A DNA stretch of 64,000 bases from Elmis aenea (Eukaryota; Arthropoda; Insecta; Coleoptera; Elmidae). The position numbers and the translations under genes are program-made. Below, piece after piece: positions 9,858 to 58,117 of this stretch (position 1 is the stretch's first letter; each line of letters opens with the position of its first letter). The notes beneath the pieces were generated by a model. The model was not told where the DNA came from, did not search any database, and worked only from the letters and a program-made list of their open reading frames with translations. The stretch spans positions 15,710,544 through 15,774,543 of the forward strand of contig OX393582.1 of the NCBI GenBank assembly GCA_947652605.1. The letters run 5' to 3'.

Positions 9858-12308
9858 CAAGGTGTCCTAAATTTAAGACTTAACACGGCGATCTTGCCTA
9901 TCTTAAGACCTAAGAATTTGGTTAAACTGGGGTAAAGTTGCAAAATTTTGTGCCGAGTTCAAGTCCAAAATTAAAGTTGTCGTACTCTTAGTTCAAAAGT
10001 TATTCATCAATAACTTTAGAAAGTTATTTTCGTTTAGTATTGGCTTTATTTTCTTTAATTTAATTTATTAATCTCTAAGACTCTAGGAAATAGATAAAAA
10101 ACAAAAATATGATTTGTTTTTCCTACACCTATAACTCCCGAATCGAGAGTGTTATGACAATTATATTTTGTGATTTGCTTTCCTCGTCAAGTTAAGCAAC
10201 TTTTACCCAGTTCAACCAAATAAATAACAGGTCGCTACGAAGTTCTTGAATTTGAAAATTTCCATGAATTAAAAAGTTTTAGCAAAAAACCAGTTGCAAT
10301 TTTTTGATTACTTTTTTATGAAATGGTTGCACATATCTGAAGTCTGTTTTGATATTATTAATTAGTTTAGCAACCTTTTAAACTTCAAACCTTTACCATA
10401 ACTTGTATAATAAGAGTAAAGCGAGTTTTCCATTTTAAAACACGAAGTTCAATTAGCCTGTCCTTAAAAACAAAACAAAAATTACGTTTTACGCAAAGTG
10501 ATCAAGGGTTCTAATTAATCCAGTTTTTAATAGAAACTACATGAAACGTTGTTAATTGACTTTCTTGTGCTTAATTTGTTAAAATAACTAATTCTGAGAT
10601 TTTTACAACTCTCTTAATTATTTAAAAACTTTGTTACGCCAACTTAAGTATCGTATTTACTGTAAAAACAAAAGTAGCTAGATCTACGTATTTTTCAATT
10701 AGGATTAAATTGGATGAGTTCCCACATGCAATTCGCTCTTGGCTAGTCGATGTTAAAACTGATTATTTCAACATGTTAGGTTATTAGGATTAAGTTCCAA
10801 CTATCCTGGTATATCATTTAAATAGGTCTTAGGGTTGATCTTCAATTATAGAAATTATATTAGTTTTCAGACCGTTTGAGGAATATTGTGAATCATTAAT
10901 TTCTATTAAAAAAGTTGGAGTAAAATAAATTGAAATTGAATCAAGAGCATGGGTTCTATTATGTTTGTATACATGTTTTACATTATATTCATTTGCCAAA
11001 TTGTCTATAATCTTGTTTTGCTTTGGTTATAATTTGTACGTCGGGTGATTTCTTTAATTTTTAGTGATATTGAAACTAAGAACACTCCACGAAGCAACTT
11101 TTTATTCTCTATAGTTTAATTTCATTAGATTTTATATTGGACGTTTCGTTCATATTGAACCATCATTAACTTTATTATTTGTTGTAGGCACTGTATTAAA
11201 TCTTTGCAAAAAGAGGCTGTACTAAAAATTTGGTAAACAATACTGCACACTATTCGTAGGTACCATTTAAAAGAGAATAACAAATATTGAAAATTTACGA
11301 TTTTTTGTAATTTTTTTTGGAGTTTTTAACACTGGGTCTAGGAACATTCTTGGCTTACAGTTCTTCGCCCACAATCTTTCGCCCACAATTCTTCCCCTCC
11401 ACAATTTTTCGCCTCCACAATTCTTCGCCCACAATTCTTCGCCGTCACAATTTTTCGCCGCATACAAGCATATATCCCAAATTTTATTTGTAAACGTAAT
11501 TGTTTTTATTTATAACGTAATTTTTACAGATTATTTTACATTAGCCTTAAATTGTTTCTTGTATATCAATACTTCTTCTTTTATTATTATGTTTAAAAAT
11601 TGCTACATAAATAGCGTATGTTGTGATTTAATCTCGTTTATGTTATTATAGTATGAATAAAAATTAAATTAACCTAACCTAACCTGACCCGTCCTGGCCT
11701 AAACGAATGTAAAATAATCTGTAAAAATTACGTTATAAATAAAAACAATCACATCTACAAACAAAATTTGTGATATGCTTGTATGTGGCGAAAAATTGTA
11801 GCGGCAAAGAATTGTGGGCGAAGAATTGTGAAGGCGAAGAATTGTGGGCGAAGAATTGTGGAGGCGAAGAATTGTGGGCGAAGAATTGTGGAGGCGAAGA
11901 ATTGTGTAGGCGAAGAATTGTGGGCGAAGAATTGTGGGCGAAGAATTGTGGAAGCGATGAAGTGTGAGCAAAGAAGGTTCCGGACACGTTCAGCACTAAT
12001 GGTGTTATACAGCATCCCATTCAAAATTTTGAGTACTATTTTTTGGTACGAAAATTCTTTATTGCGTCAATGACAAATAATGAAGTTGATTACGATCTAA
12101 AACAGACGAAACGTCTTATACAAAACTGCTTTAGATTGTCGTTTAAAACATTTTTTTTGAATCACTTTTGGTTAAAGAGAGTCATCGCAATTATCTTTCC
12201 GGATCTAAATTCATCACCAGATTATACAACATTGCCTCAATTTAACTGAATTCGTTGCTTTTATGATAAGCAAGTTCTCCATGTTGAGCCTCGAATTTGG
12301 GACCACTG
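9858..12308. mobile_element. Large foldback element containing a mirrored minisatellite
   Basis: The left terminus is CAAGGTGTCCTAAATTTAAG with a GGCGATCTTGCCTAT block. The right terminus is GATAAGCAAGTTCTCCATG followed by CTCGAATTTGGGACCACT. They are imperfect reverse complements of the same pattern seen in the other foldback elements. At 11139-11169 the minus strand carries TTAATGA, a spacer and GAAACGTC, and GAAACGTC recurs on the plus strand near 12108. No protein-coding frame is credible. Confidence 0.6.
11343..11968. repeat. Mirrored minisatellite, GGCGAAGAATTGTG units in opposite orientation
   Basis: Positions 11343-11463 contain about eight units of TTCTTCGCCCACAA/CCTCCACAA type. Positions 11788-11968 contain about eleven units of the reverse complement, GGCGAAGAATTGTG(G/A)(A/G). 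The sequence between is also palindromic (TATAACGTAATTTTTACAG and its complement). Every frame across the units is open, giving repetitive spurious peptides. Confidence 0.85.
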
Positions 12309-13150
12309 CAAATGCCTATATTCTGCAGGCGCTTGGCCTTTTCGGTTTCTTATTTTCCGGCCACTTATTTCAATATATTATTATTAGATTTTCCTGCTCA
12401 TTAGAAAAAAACAATTCCTTGATTTTTTGGACCCAACACATTTCCTAGCTTCATCCTCTGACTGCCTCTTATCTATGAATCGTTTCAGAGTTACCGCTTC
12501 TTCATACACGGCTTCACTCACGGCTATTCCAGTCTCACCCCTCCCCGTCTTGTTCTAGTACTTTCGTGCCATTTTTCTTCAGAAAGCAAAAAATGTCATG
12601 TAATTGGTATATAATATATTATTATAAGATCAGTTATAATAGTCGGAGCATGTGACAACATGCCCCTACACAACTGTCTATCACAAGCTCACAAGTAGCA
12701 TTACATTAATTTAGAGAAACTTATGTCCAGATTATGACATTTGAAAATTACGAACAAAAAAAAAATACTTAAATATTAAATATTAAATATGATAACATGT
12801 CAATGATTTAAATTTAGGTAATGTACCTTAAAAATGTGGCTTCACGAAAAAAATTAAAGACACCAAACAATTTTACTCAAAACACTCCAAAACGTTTAAA
12901 ACTGCACAGTGAGTGATATAATAACTAAACAACTAAACACGTTTAACAACTTCCACAGCTAGTTCGCAGCTTTCTGTACTTCTGTCTGTAGCAATGTGCA
13001 ATTGCAGTAATGCATGCACACAGGAGTTTTAATTAGCAAATCACAACTAGCCTGGAGATTATGTTTAGTTATTTTTAGTTTTGAAAAACTTTTCTCACCA
13101 GACGTAACGGAAATCAGCAGTGGTAAAAAAAATCGCAGGGCCTTACAAGG
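12309..13150. other. Intergenic, no gene seen
   Basis: AT-rich unique-looking sequence with short open frames only and no recognisable protein motif. It includes an ATATTAAAT direct repeat at 12765-12790. Confidence 0.4.
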
Positions 13151-13834
13151 CAGGGTCGCGATATGTTGTCGCTAGAATCTGATGAAGACTGTGTTTATTG
13201 CATCAAGAACATCAAAACTAAATGTTTTGCAGAGTTATACTTGCCACTGGCCATTTTATTAAAAAAAAAATTGGGAAAAAACTAAAAAGCTGAATAATGA
13301 AACTAATTTTTGCGATTGCGTTGGCCATGAAACCGTCAGAGACAAAATTAAAATTTTTCTATTTACCAATTTGCAAGTAAAATGGTGCACATTTAAAAAA
13401 ATAAATCTTTAACGGTTCCGGAGAAAACGCGAAAAACGAGGCCCTTGTAAAAACGGTTTCCCCTATGTTAAACGCCTTTGCAAGTCGCATAGATTCAGTT
13501 TTACAACTTCTCAAATCATAGCGCTTTTGCAGGGGTTTCGTTTTTGACGTTTTTCTCCGGGACCGTTCAAGATATTTTCAAAAACTTTGCACCATTTTAC
13601 TTGCAAAGGATGCGCGCATTGGTAAATAGAAGAATTTAGATTTTATCTCTGACGGTTTCATGACCACCGCGATCGCAAAAATTACTTTTATTGTTCAACC
13701 TTTCAGTTTTTTCCCTATTTTTCCGAAGAAAATGGCACGTATGACTCTGCAAAACATTTAGTTTTGATGTTCTTGATGCAATATACACAATTACACAGCC
13801 TTGATCAAATTCTAGCGACAACATATCGTGACCT
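13151..13834. mobile_element. Long palindromic element, about 0.68 kb
   Basis: The left arm begins GGTCGCGATATGTTGTCGCT and contains GCATCAAGAACATCAAAACT. The right arm is its imperfect reverse complement and ends AGCGACAACATATCGTGACC. The interior continues as inverted repeat (AAATGGTGCA / TGCACCATTTT) almost to the centre. There is no transposase. It lacks the CACCCTGT terminus of the main foldback set, so it is probably a separate family. Confidence 0.75.
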
Positions 13835-16800
13835 TCCTTGGTTAGTATAGTTTGGAGAATGACTTCACCCCTTTTTTTAATTTTATTTCAAATTTAGTTT
13901 CAAATAGTAATAAATCGATGTATGGGATTGAATTGCTTATTCCTTGATTATTCTTCTAATTATCTTTACACACTTTTATCGTTTTCCAATTATTATTTTT
14001 TCAATATTTATATAACATTAAGACCGCGAGGGTCGCCTTTGGCCGCCCCCCAAATCGGCCGCCCGCGTGCGGGGCACGCGTTCGCCCTTCGCCAGGACCT
14101 GCCGGACCGGTCCTGATTATTGGTCTAATTTTCCTACATAAAGAAGACCGTAACTCCATTAAAATTTTCTTTGTAATTGGAAAAATTGATTACCTTGTAT
14201 AAATTACATATGATGTTCTTCAACTATCTGCGTTACAAATCAAAATGAACAAACTTGTAAATTGCTATATCCTTTATGTTTTCGTTTCTACTGTTAATAC
14301 TAATAGTATTTTTGTTTGTAGGTACAGTAAATAATGAAGAGAGGAGCTTTTAGTCGACAGACCTGGATAACTGTTATAGTTTTCATTGGTTTTGTTATTT
14401 CTTGTATTTTTAATTGTTATGCATAAAAAAAAATATAAAAATTGCTAAAAGTTAGTTTGCATTTTGTGAAACTGAAGTGATATGCAATCTTAACAATAAT
14501 AAGTACCCTAATTATAATTTGTAATTCTCTTACTTAAGACAACCATGTATAGTAGATATTAGCATATTCACATTTTGAGTGTTACATTATGTGAAACTGG
14601 CGTTGCTGCTTTGCTGTACCATCTCGCATAATAACCAAAATTTCAATATAATTTGGTAGTTTGACGTGACTTCTTCAAGTTGATGATCTCCCTTGGTTTT
14701 TCCCTATAGGCTGGATACGGAAAAACTCAAGTTAAAATCCTCACGTACAGTCACACTGAACGAACAATAATTTCAAAGAAATATGCAGGAAACATTTCCT
14801 ACTCTCCATCATAGTAAAATAAAGATTAATTTGAAAACACGTCTAAAACCGATTTTGGTTAATTAAAAGCAAACCTTGCTTGTTAAATATCTAATATATA
14901 GTTAATATCGAATGCTTTCGTATTTGACTTTATTTTGACCAGTTCCTTTCAATAAAGTTTCTTGAAATCAATAAAAGAAAAAAGGTAAATGAATTTACCT
15001 GAAGCAAGCAGAATTAAAATTTCGTTTAGAGTTGTGTGTACTGGCGTTTCCTTCAAGAGCATTATTATATGAAAAGTAATAAAATTTTAGGAAAGAATTA
15101 GAAGTAAGATATATATTTTGGATAAAAAGACTTAGAGAACGAAATTACTTTCTTGTATCTCTAATAGGTAACGCCTTCAAAAGAATTAGATAAAAAGTGA
15201 ACAAAACTATTCAAAAGCCTATATTGTTGCATAGTTTTTGCGTATAATAAGTTTTTATTTAGATGTAGATCGCTCTGTGGACATTCCTGCCACAATGTTC
15301 GCTATAATAAAAAGAATTGTTACAGTAAAATTAAGTTACACAATCATGCTTCGAGTTACGGCTTTTCGACTTACGAACATTTTGGAATTGTTATCATTCC
15401 CCGATATTGCGGCGCTGAGCTTCGAAGTTACCACCCAATAGTAAATAACTTTTAAAAACGAATGTCAACATCTATTTAAAGTTATGCACATATATAACGA
15501 TAAGTTAAAACAAGGCGGTGCTTCGACTTACGGACATTTTCGAGTAACGACATCAGTTTGGACCCTAAGGTGACGTAACTTGGTAGGACTACACAGCTGC
15601 GAAATAGTTTAATTTGTAGTTCCTTTTGATTGTGCTTGTGTAATCACAAATAATTATTATCTACTATTTTATATTCAGTATTGAAGGAGTTTTAGTTTTA
15701 TGTAAAGTTAGTGCATATTACTATTTTGTTCATGAATTTTATTTCGTTAAATTTACCTCTTCAAATTCCTCCATTCCCAATTGATATCCTGCTTTCATGG
15801 ACAAGCATAAATCAGTAACGGTATACAAAAAAATTTTCAAAAAGTGGTTGTAGTATACTTGAGAAACTGCAAGAATCAAGCTGATCGTTGAATACAATTT
15901 ACGCCATTTACGTTGAGTTTCAATACCTTGTTACGTGAAAGAACTTGAAAATAGATTTCCGTTATGCTAGTTTAAGTATTCTTTCACGTTCACATGTATT
16001 AAGTACATTGCATTTAGCGATTTTTAGTAACTTGACATTAAAAGAATTAATACAGAACTTCATTACACCAAAACAATTAACCTCGACGTAGGAAAAGATC
16101 TGTTGATCTGCCTATGCTACTGATTCACATCTGTTAACCGTGAAATATATATAGTTTTTCCATTTTATTTTTATTAAATTATTTTAAAAGAAATATAAAA
16201 AATAATGATATATGCGCATTTAAATATTAATGGTAACTTAACTACATACATATCCTGTGTGCAACACAAAATAATCATCACAGTGACTTTTAATGACAGA
16301 TTGTGTAATAATAATAATTTAATATAGTATTTGTTCAGTGTGACTGGATGCTGATGTATTTCAATATAAATGTTAGTAATAAAGTAGCACTTAGCAAGCA
16401 TAATAAGTGAATTCTTTTTATCCGTTGCTAGTTTGAATTCCACCTCATCATTTTTTGGCAGCTTGTTTTAATCTACGATTTTTTTCAGTTTGTTACTTAG
16501 GTCAATTAAATTTATTTTATATCTCACAGACGCAATTACATATCACTTAATATTACTATATGATCTAGACACTTGAACATAAATATATTCAAAAATTAGA
16601 AATATAATGACGTGACATTGTTGACAAGTATTAACATTTTAAAATAGATCTATTATTCTTCTAACTGTACTTCAGTATTCAAGTTTGAATTAATAAATTA
16701 TCATGTTGTAACTGTTTGTTTTATTTAAAATAATAAAATTACTGATACACATTTATTATTTGTAAGACATTTGTATTGAGAGATCTTCAGAAATGTAAAA

Positions 16801-17408
16801 TATTGGTGCGAATACAAATACAACATAGGAAATTCCAAACTAATTTTGAACTGTTCAAATATTGACTGTCTTTTTTATTTTACAGCAAAACTATATTTCA
16901 GTTTTTTAAATCCGAACTGCTGTCGCTACAACTTGTAAGTTTGACATTATAAGAGATTTGACCGTGATAAATTGCAAAATAAACAAGAAAAGTGACCTGG
17001 TAACTCTTTTTTGGGTCACCCTATATATTAAAAACGTTTTTCTTCGAGTAGTTCCAATGTTCGCATTCACGATACGTTTAAACTATTATAAGTAGTTCCA
17101 GTGAAGAAATGTCACTTTGCACTTAAAATTTAAATTTATTTTCCTAAAGTTATTCATAAAACAAATAATATTGTTGTATATTATCACTGTTTTTGTAACG
17201 TATAGTTTTGAGCTTCATTTTAGTGTTATAATGAAACTAAAAGTGTGTAAATATGTTTTCACATAAATTCAATTATGTTTTTGCGGTTACGTTAAGTTTG
17301 AATATCATGTTATTTTTATTATGAGTGTAAATTAGTAGCCTTAAAGTGTGAATAAAACTGCTCAAATTTTCCTCTTTATTTGTGATATTAGTGAGTTACA
17401 TATAAGAA
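13835..17408. other. ATR upstream region, mostly gene-free
   Basis: No coding gene is supported. A GC-rich island (14020-14115, GGCCGCCCCCCAAATCGGCC) lies in otherwise AT-rich DNA and looks like part of an old repeat. At 15340-15560 two copies of CTTCGA(G/C)TTACGG / GACTTACG(G/A)ACATTTT suggest a degenerate repeat. The ATR promoter and 5' UTR must lie toward the right end, but no core promoter motif stands out. Confidence 0.4.
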
Positions 17409-53218
<35,810 letters not shown>

Positions 53219-54509
53219 ATATTTGCCAATTAACTATTAAGTTTTATTTTTGTACTGTTTTAATAAAAAATATTCTATTTAACAATAGTTATTATTTTCA
53301 TCTCATCATAGTACAAGTATAAGAAAGTATTGTGATCACAGTTATACTTGACTGAGATTTTGGCATTTTTGTCTATTAGCAACGATAGTCAAGAAATTTG
53401 AGTTTTAAAATTTCAGTCGGTAAAAGTGTTATCATTATATCAGGTTAAGTCATGGAATTTTTAAACAAAACAAGATTTTGTTTAAAATACACTCCTAAAT
53501 AACTTTTGTTTCATTTAACCAACCTTGTATTTTTATTATTTACTGAGATAGCAATAGTGCCACACCAAGAAGCGAAACACCCTGTTTAAAATGGCATTAT
53601 AAAAGTGTTTTGTTTTTTTACTATCAAAAAATAAAGGAAATACGTATATCAAACAAAAGCATTATTCATTTTTTAATAACATCTGAACTAAGAGGGCCAA
53701 GGAACTTTTTCAATGTATGAAACAAAAACATTTTTCTATTCATGTATATGAAAGTTGTCATTTTCTCACTGCCTACTCTACATGAAAGTTTTACTTTCGT
53801 CTCTAGTGGTGAAAATAATTTCAATGTCATCATCAAATTGTAAAATTTACGATTTTTTTTAGCTTTAACTCATAATAAACTAAAATTGCGTTAATATTCT
53901 AATCAAATAATTTAATTTTAATGTAGCATTTTATACAAAAACCTAAGAATGGTACAAAAATTAATATTAAATATATTTCGTTTGCAGGTTATAATTTTAT
54001 TTATGTCAATGTCAGTGTGGTAGTGTCGCTATGGAAATGAAATGATTAATTAATACTCTATACATAATGCATTGTACCCTTCAATTGTCATAATTTGGTT
54101 CATTTACATTAACGTTCGTTCTATAACATAATTTTAATTTCGTAGAAAAAATAGCATTTATGACTTGAGATGAAATCAGTTTTTGTCGTTCGTGAGATTT
54201 TCTCACTCGCCGCTTTGCTGCTCGTGAACAAATCTCACCTCACAAAAAAAGTGGACTTTCATCTCTTGTTGTAAAATGTACTTTTTTTTTTTTGAATAAC
54301 TTAAATTAAACACGTCCTTAAAACTTTTCCAGATTTGAATTCGGCACCAAAAATTTCACAAATTGCATTATACAAGCTTAGAAATTGAGACCCTTAATAT
54401 ATTGTCATATATTTTGTACATTAGTAAAATTTAAATCAATCAAATAATAAATAAAACTACATTTTCAACAAAAACTTGCAATAAAAATTCTCTAAACTTT
54501 TAAAAATCT
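53219..54509. other. ATR-ERAL1 tail-to-tail intergenic region
   Basis: ATR's AATAAA signal at 53262-53267 follows its stop by 44 bp. A CACCCTGTTTA end at about 53578-53588 marks a foldback fragment. The remainder is AT-rich with no gene seen. ERAL1 terminates from the opposite side at 54510. Confidence 0.5.
53262..53267 (+). terminator. ATR polyadenylation signal AATAAA
   Basis: A canonical AATAAA lies 44 bp after the ATR stop codon, in TTTTAATAAAAAATATTC. It is the first such hexamer downstream of the stop. Confidence 0.7.
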
Positions 54510-56751
54510 TTAATTAGAGCCTTTCGTTTCTTTTGAACGTAACAAAATACGTATTCTTACAAAATTTTGAAACGTATTTTGTAAATCTTGTTGTACACTA
54601 GCTGTTATTTGACGCAATCTTCCATCTGAGACACCTGCGACCAAATTGGCTATCCTAGTTGTCGGGCAATCGACCATAATTACAGTTGTTATTACTCCTG
54701 CAAACAGAGACTTTAAAAATTGCAGAGATATTTGAGTACGTTCAATACCTTCATCATTAGTTTCAAACAGTTCTAGGTATGGTTTTAAGCTGTATGGAAT
54801 TTCTTGGGGTAAGAAATCTAATAGTTTGGCTTTAACAGCATTTACTATAATAGTTTCTGGTGTTTGATCAGACCAAACATACTCTGGATATATCCATGTC
54901 TTAGGTTTTGCACAACTTTTTAAGTATTTTCTTACATCTATTAGACCGTCACCTAAAAATATTTTAAAATGTTACCGAATTTCTATGTATCAATATATTT
55001 AAAATTTAAACCATTTACTTTTTGTCGTGAATATTTTTTATTATATATGATTTGCTCTTTTAAATTGCTTTATTACGGAATGTGCTGTGTGTGTCTACAA
55101 TATTAATAAAAAATTCTGGCTTAAAGATATTGAGTAATGAATCTGGAAACTTAATTGACTTTTGTAAGAAATTTCAAAGTAATTAACCTCATCAATAAAT
55201 TATACATTACATGAAAATTAAATGTTTTGGACTTTGCTAGAGTCAATAAAAAATTGCAGTTTCTATTGAAAACAATTGCATGAATTCGTTTATATTTTGT
55301 TTTATCCAGAAATGTAACTTTAAATGAAAATGGCAATTTTACGATAACCTACCCTTTTATTGAACTTGTAATGGGTCAATCTAAACAGATGAGTCTTCCT
55401 TAGGTATAAACACATTTTACTGTGGTTACCTTTATTAATTACAATCATAATCTCAATAGCAAAAATGGTAACCGTAGTAAAATTTGTTTATACCTAAGGA
55501 AAATTCAGTTGTTTAGAATGATCTATAGATTTTTTGACAAGTAGCCAACTTATTCTTTTTAAATAATGACAGCATTTTAAAAACAAATGCTGACTTGTAA
55601 TGTACTGTTGTAATAAGCATTTTATAAAAAAAATTATAATAAATACATAGTGTACTACTCTAAAATTGAAAGTTTAAATTAGTTTCAGTTCTATTGGAAG
55701 TGAAATTTTACATACAAGGTGGCATTTTATAACTTAAATTATATAGCAAACTTTGATAATCTTAGTTTTAAAAATAACAAAACATTGGGAATATCAAAAA
55801 ACACAGAAAAGGCGGTTCAAAAATAAGAGTATAACTAAAAATAAGCAAAGAAATGACAATTTTAAAACAAGAATATTTACCTATGTGAAATAAATCTTTA
55901 AAAAATTTACCTGTCAAAGCTGAAATCATAAAAATGTCCTTAAAAAACGGCCAATTTTGGATTTGTCGATTATCTTTTTTAAATACGTGATTTTTATCAG
56001 GCAGTTTACCATCAACTGAAACACCGGTGAGATTTCGTGTAATGTCTAGTAAGGCCCTTTTTGATTTTAATATATCAATCTAAAATTATTATAAAATGAA
56101 ATGTTAAAAATAACAATTATTGTATGTTACTTACTTTGTTTAAAACTAAAAAACTGGGTATATTCATGTGTTCCTGTAATAGTTTTATAATTTTTATGTC
56201 TAATTTATCTTTCGTCCATACATTACTAACATCATGTATTACACCTACAGCATCGGCCTGTTCAAAGCTACGTTTACAATCTTTTACAAATGACCGTTCT
56301 AAGTTATGCCTAAAATAAATTACTTTATTGGCCCATATTTCTAAAAAAAATATCAATGCTCACTGACCTTCGTCTTTCTCTATCATTGACAAGGCCTGGA
56401 GTATCTAGAAAAACTATTTGTGTATCATCCTCTGTGAACACGGCACATGCCTGTGATCTTGTAGTGTGCACTTTATTGGATGCAGCACATACCTTTTAAA
56501 TCAAGTATATAAATATATAAATTAGTTGATATTTCTTTTTTTACCTTTCTGTCCATCAAACTATTAATAAAGGTACTTTTACCACAATTAGGCATACCAA
56601 TTATTGCAACTTGTAATAATTTTTGTTTAACATTTAAATCATTGTCAGCGTAATTAACGCTTTTACTCTGAATATTTAAACTACATTGCCTACACTGGCG
56701 ATAATTATTAATTGAAGCCCTAATAAAAATATTCGCTAGAAGATTTTTCAT
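54510..56751 (-). CDS. ERAL1: ERA-like mitochondrial GTPase (ERAL1)
   Basis: Minus-strand exons are 56751-56545, 56492-56368, 56309-56135, 56079-55911 and 54952-54510. They join in frame to about 372 residues. The first 30 residues are basic and Ser/Asn-rich (MKNLLANIFIRASINNYR), suiting a mitochondrial presequence. G motifs are visible: GMPNCGKST (G1), HTTR (G2), FLDTPG (G3), NKID formed across the exon 3/4 join (G4) and MISAL (G5). A C-terminal KH-like region (LVAGVSDGRLRQITASVQQ) follows. ERAL1 binds 12S rRNA and helps assemble the small mitochondrial ribosomal subunit. The KH GxxG loop looks degenerate. The gene is head to head with Sub1, and ERAL1's own polyadenylation signal was not identified. 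Confidence 0.92.
55376..55532. repeat. Small palindromic repeat in ERAL1 intron 4
   Basis: TCTTCCTTAGGTATAAACAC, with TTTACTGTGGTTACC, pairs with GGTAACCGTAGTAAA and GTTTATACCTAAGGAAAAT. It is a hairpin-type MITE of about 150 bp with no visible target duplication. Confidence 0.7.
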
Positions 56752-57100
56752 TGTTTAAGGTTATGTTTACATTAAATGAATGAGGTTATGTCCATAAAGC
56801 GGTTGACAACTAAAAACACTAAATTCGGTGGGTGAGTTTTATGGCTTATTTATTTTTAAATCAGATTATTAAGAAAATATGTCAACATTCCATTATGTAT
56901 AACAGTTTTTGTCATTATTTTTAGTTTGATTAAAAAATCAATATTAAATACATAATATGTCTATGTGGTTTTGAAAAGTTATCAGAGGTTGGTATACAGG
57001 TGAACGCCATTTTCAATTCAATTCGAAGAAGTTGAACGTGACTCGAAGAAGCCGGCGAAATAAGTTGATTTTTTAACGGTTTTCAAAGTATTTTTACAAA
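56752..57100. promoter_or_regulatory. Divergent ERAL1/Sub1 promoter region
   Basis: Only 349 bp separate the ERAL1 start codon (minus, 56751) from the Sub1 start codon (plus, 57101), so both 5' UTRs and promoters must lie here. No TATA box is evident near the Sub1 side, which is less AT-rich (CGAAGAAGTTGAACGTGACTC). Bidirectional TATA-less promoters are usual for housekeeping pairs. The shared-promoter role is inferred from spacing. Confidence 0.65.
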
Positions 57101-57467
57101 ATGCCAAGAGATAAAGCTAGCAAGAAAAAGGCCCAGTCGTCATCCGATTCAGATTCTGGTCCTGAGGATGTGAGTTTAGATGTTTTATAAATAGATTTTT
57201 TTAATAACATGCTTCCAATATTTTTAGAGGGGCCCAGCTAAGAAACAGAAAAGTGATGAAGATGTAACTTCTTGGGACTTGGGCAAGAATAGATTTGTTA
57301 AATTATCAGAATTTAAAGGAAAATGGTATGTAAATATTCGTGAATTCTACGACGATGGTGGCGATTTAAAGCCTGGTAAAAAAGGAATTATGCTGACCAT
57401 GGAACAGTGGCATAAGTTTAAGGATATTGTTGGAGAAGTAGAAGATGCAATTAAAAAACATGTGTAG
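57101..57467 (+). CDS. Sub1: PC4/Sub1 transcriptional coactivator (p15), ssDNA-binding
   Basis: Exons 57101-57169 and 57228-57467 join in phase 0, giving 102 residues. The N terminus is a Lys/Ser tract (RDKASKKKAQSSSDSDSGPED), matching the phosphorylatable SEAC region of PC4. The rest is the PC4 fold: WDLGKNRFVKLSEFKGKWY, VNIREFYDDGGDLKPGKKGI and MLTMEQWHKFKDI. The family binds single-stranded DNA as a dimer in the nucleus and assists RNA polymerase II transcription and repair. The length is usual for insect members. The 58-bp intron is GT-AG (GTGAGT...TTTTTAG). AATAAA lies at 57657-57662. It is divergent from ERAL1. Confidence 0.96.
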
Positions 57468-57656
57468 GAGTTTGTTTTGCATTACTGTTTTTGTTTATAT
57501 TTTTGTAAATGTAAGCATTATATACTTAACATTACTGTTGCTTTAGTTTAGTATGAAGGTTTTTTTAGATTTGTAAGGGGTTACTTTGTTTTGATTCCAT
57601 GTAGGTTGTAAGTTTCAAATATGTTAAGTGTTCATTAATGTAATGATGTAATCTCA

Positions 57657-57662
57657 AATAAA
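57657..57662 (+). terminator. Sub1 polyadenylation signal AATAAA
   Basis: A canonical AATAAA lies 190 bp after the Sub1 stop codon, with no earlier exact hexamer seen. Confidence 0.65.
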
Positions 57663-57760
57663 ATTAAATGTGACATCTAAAACTTGTTTATTTTTATGAA
57701 CTACATTTTTGGTAGCAAATTTGTTAAATATAAAATGTATAAACAAGGGCATATCCTTAA

Positions 57761-57898
57761 GGTGCCTGTACACCTGAGAGTAAAGTACTCTCGAGAGTAG
57801 CGTCGCCAAGGATACAGCCCCTGAGAGTAACTCGCGATTGGCTGTATCCTTGGCGACGCTACTCTCGAGAGTACTTTACTCTCAGGTGTACAGGCACC
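57761..57898. mobile_element. Perfect 59-bp inverted-repeat hairpin element
   Basis: Positions 57761-57819 and 57840-57898 are exact reverse complements (59/59), with ends GGTGCCTGTACACCTG and CAGGTGTACAGGCACC. They surround a 20-bp spacer. It contains CGAGAGTAGCGTCGCC and is GC-richer than its surroundings. No target duplication is obvious. The lack of any mismatch points to a very recent insertion or gene-conversion-like upkeep. Confidence 0.9.
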
Positions 57899-58117
57899 AT
57901 TATGTTGCATATAAGTCAATCGGTGTTTTATCCTATTAGTGCAGCATTTCCCAAACTGTTCCACAGAACCCTGGGGTTGTGTGAAGCAAGTGTTGAGGTT
58001 TTGCTAGTAAATGAAAAAATAAGTGATAGTTTTGTAATAAATAATAACCAGCAAATCCTGTGTTACTTATCTTTTTATTAAGTGTTTTTTGCCAATATTT
58101 TTTGGATTTGAATAGTA

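Noticed and set aside
11668..11686. AACCTAACCTAACCT, resembling the insect telomere repeat (CCTAA)n
   Set aside because: Only about three units, inside an AT-rich palindrome centre; too short to call an interstitial telomere.
11699..12073. Several overlapping open frames with FFAHNSSP- or KNCGGEELW-type repeats
   Set aside because: They are translations of the GGCGAAGAATTGTG minisatellite, which is open in all frames. They are not genes.
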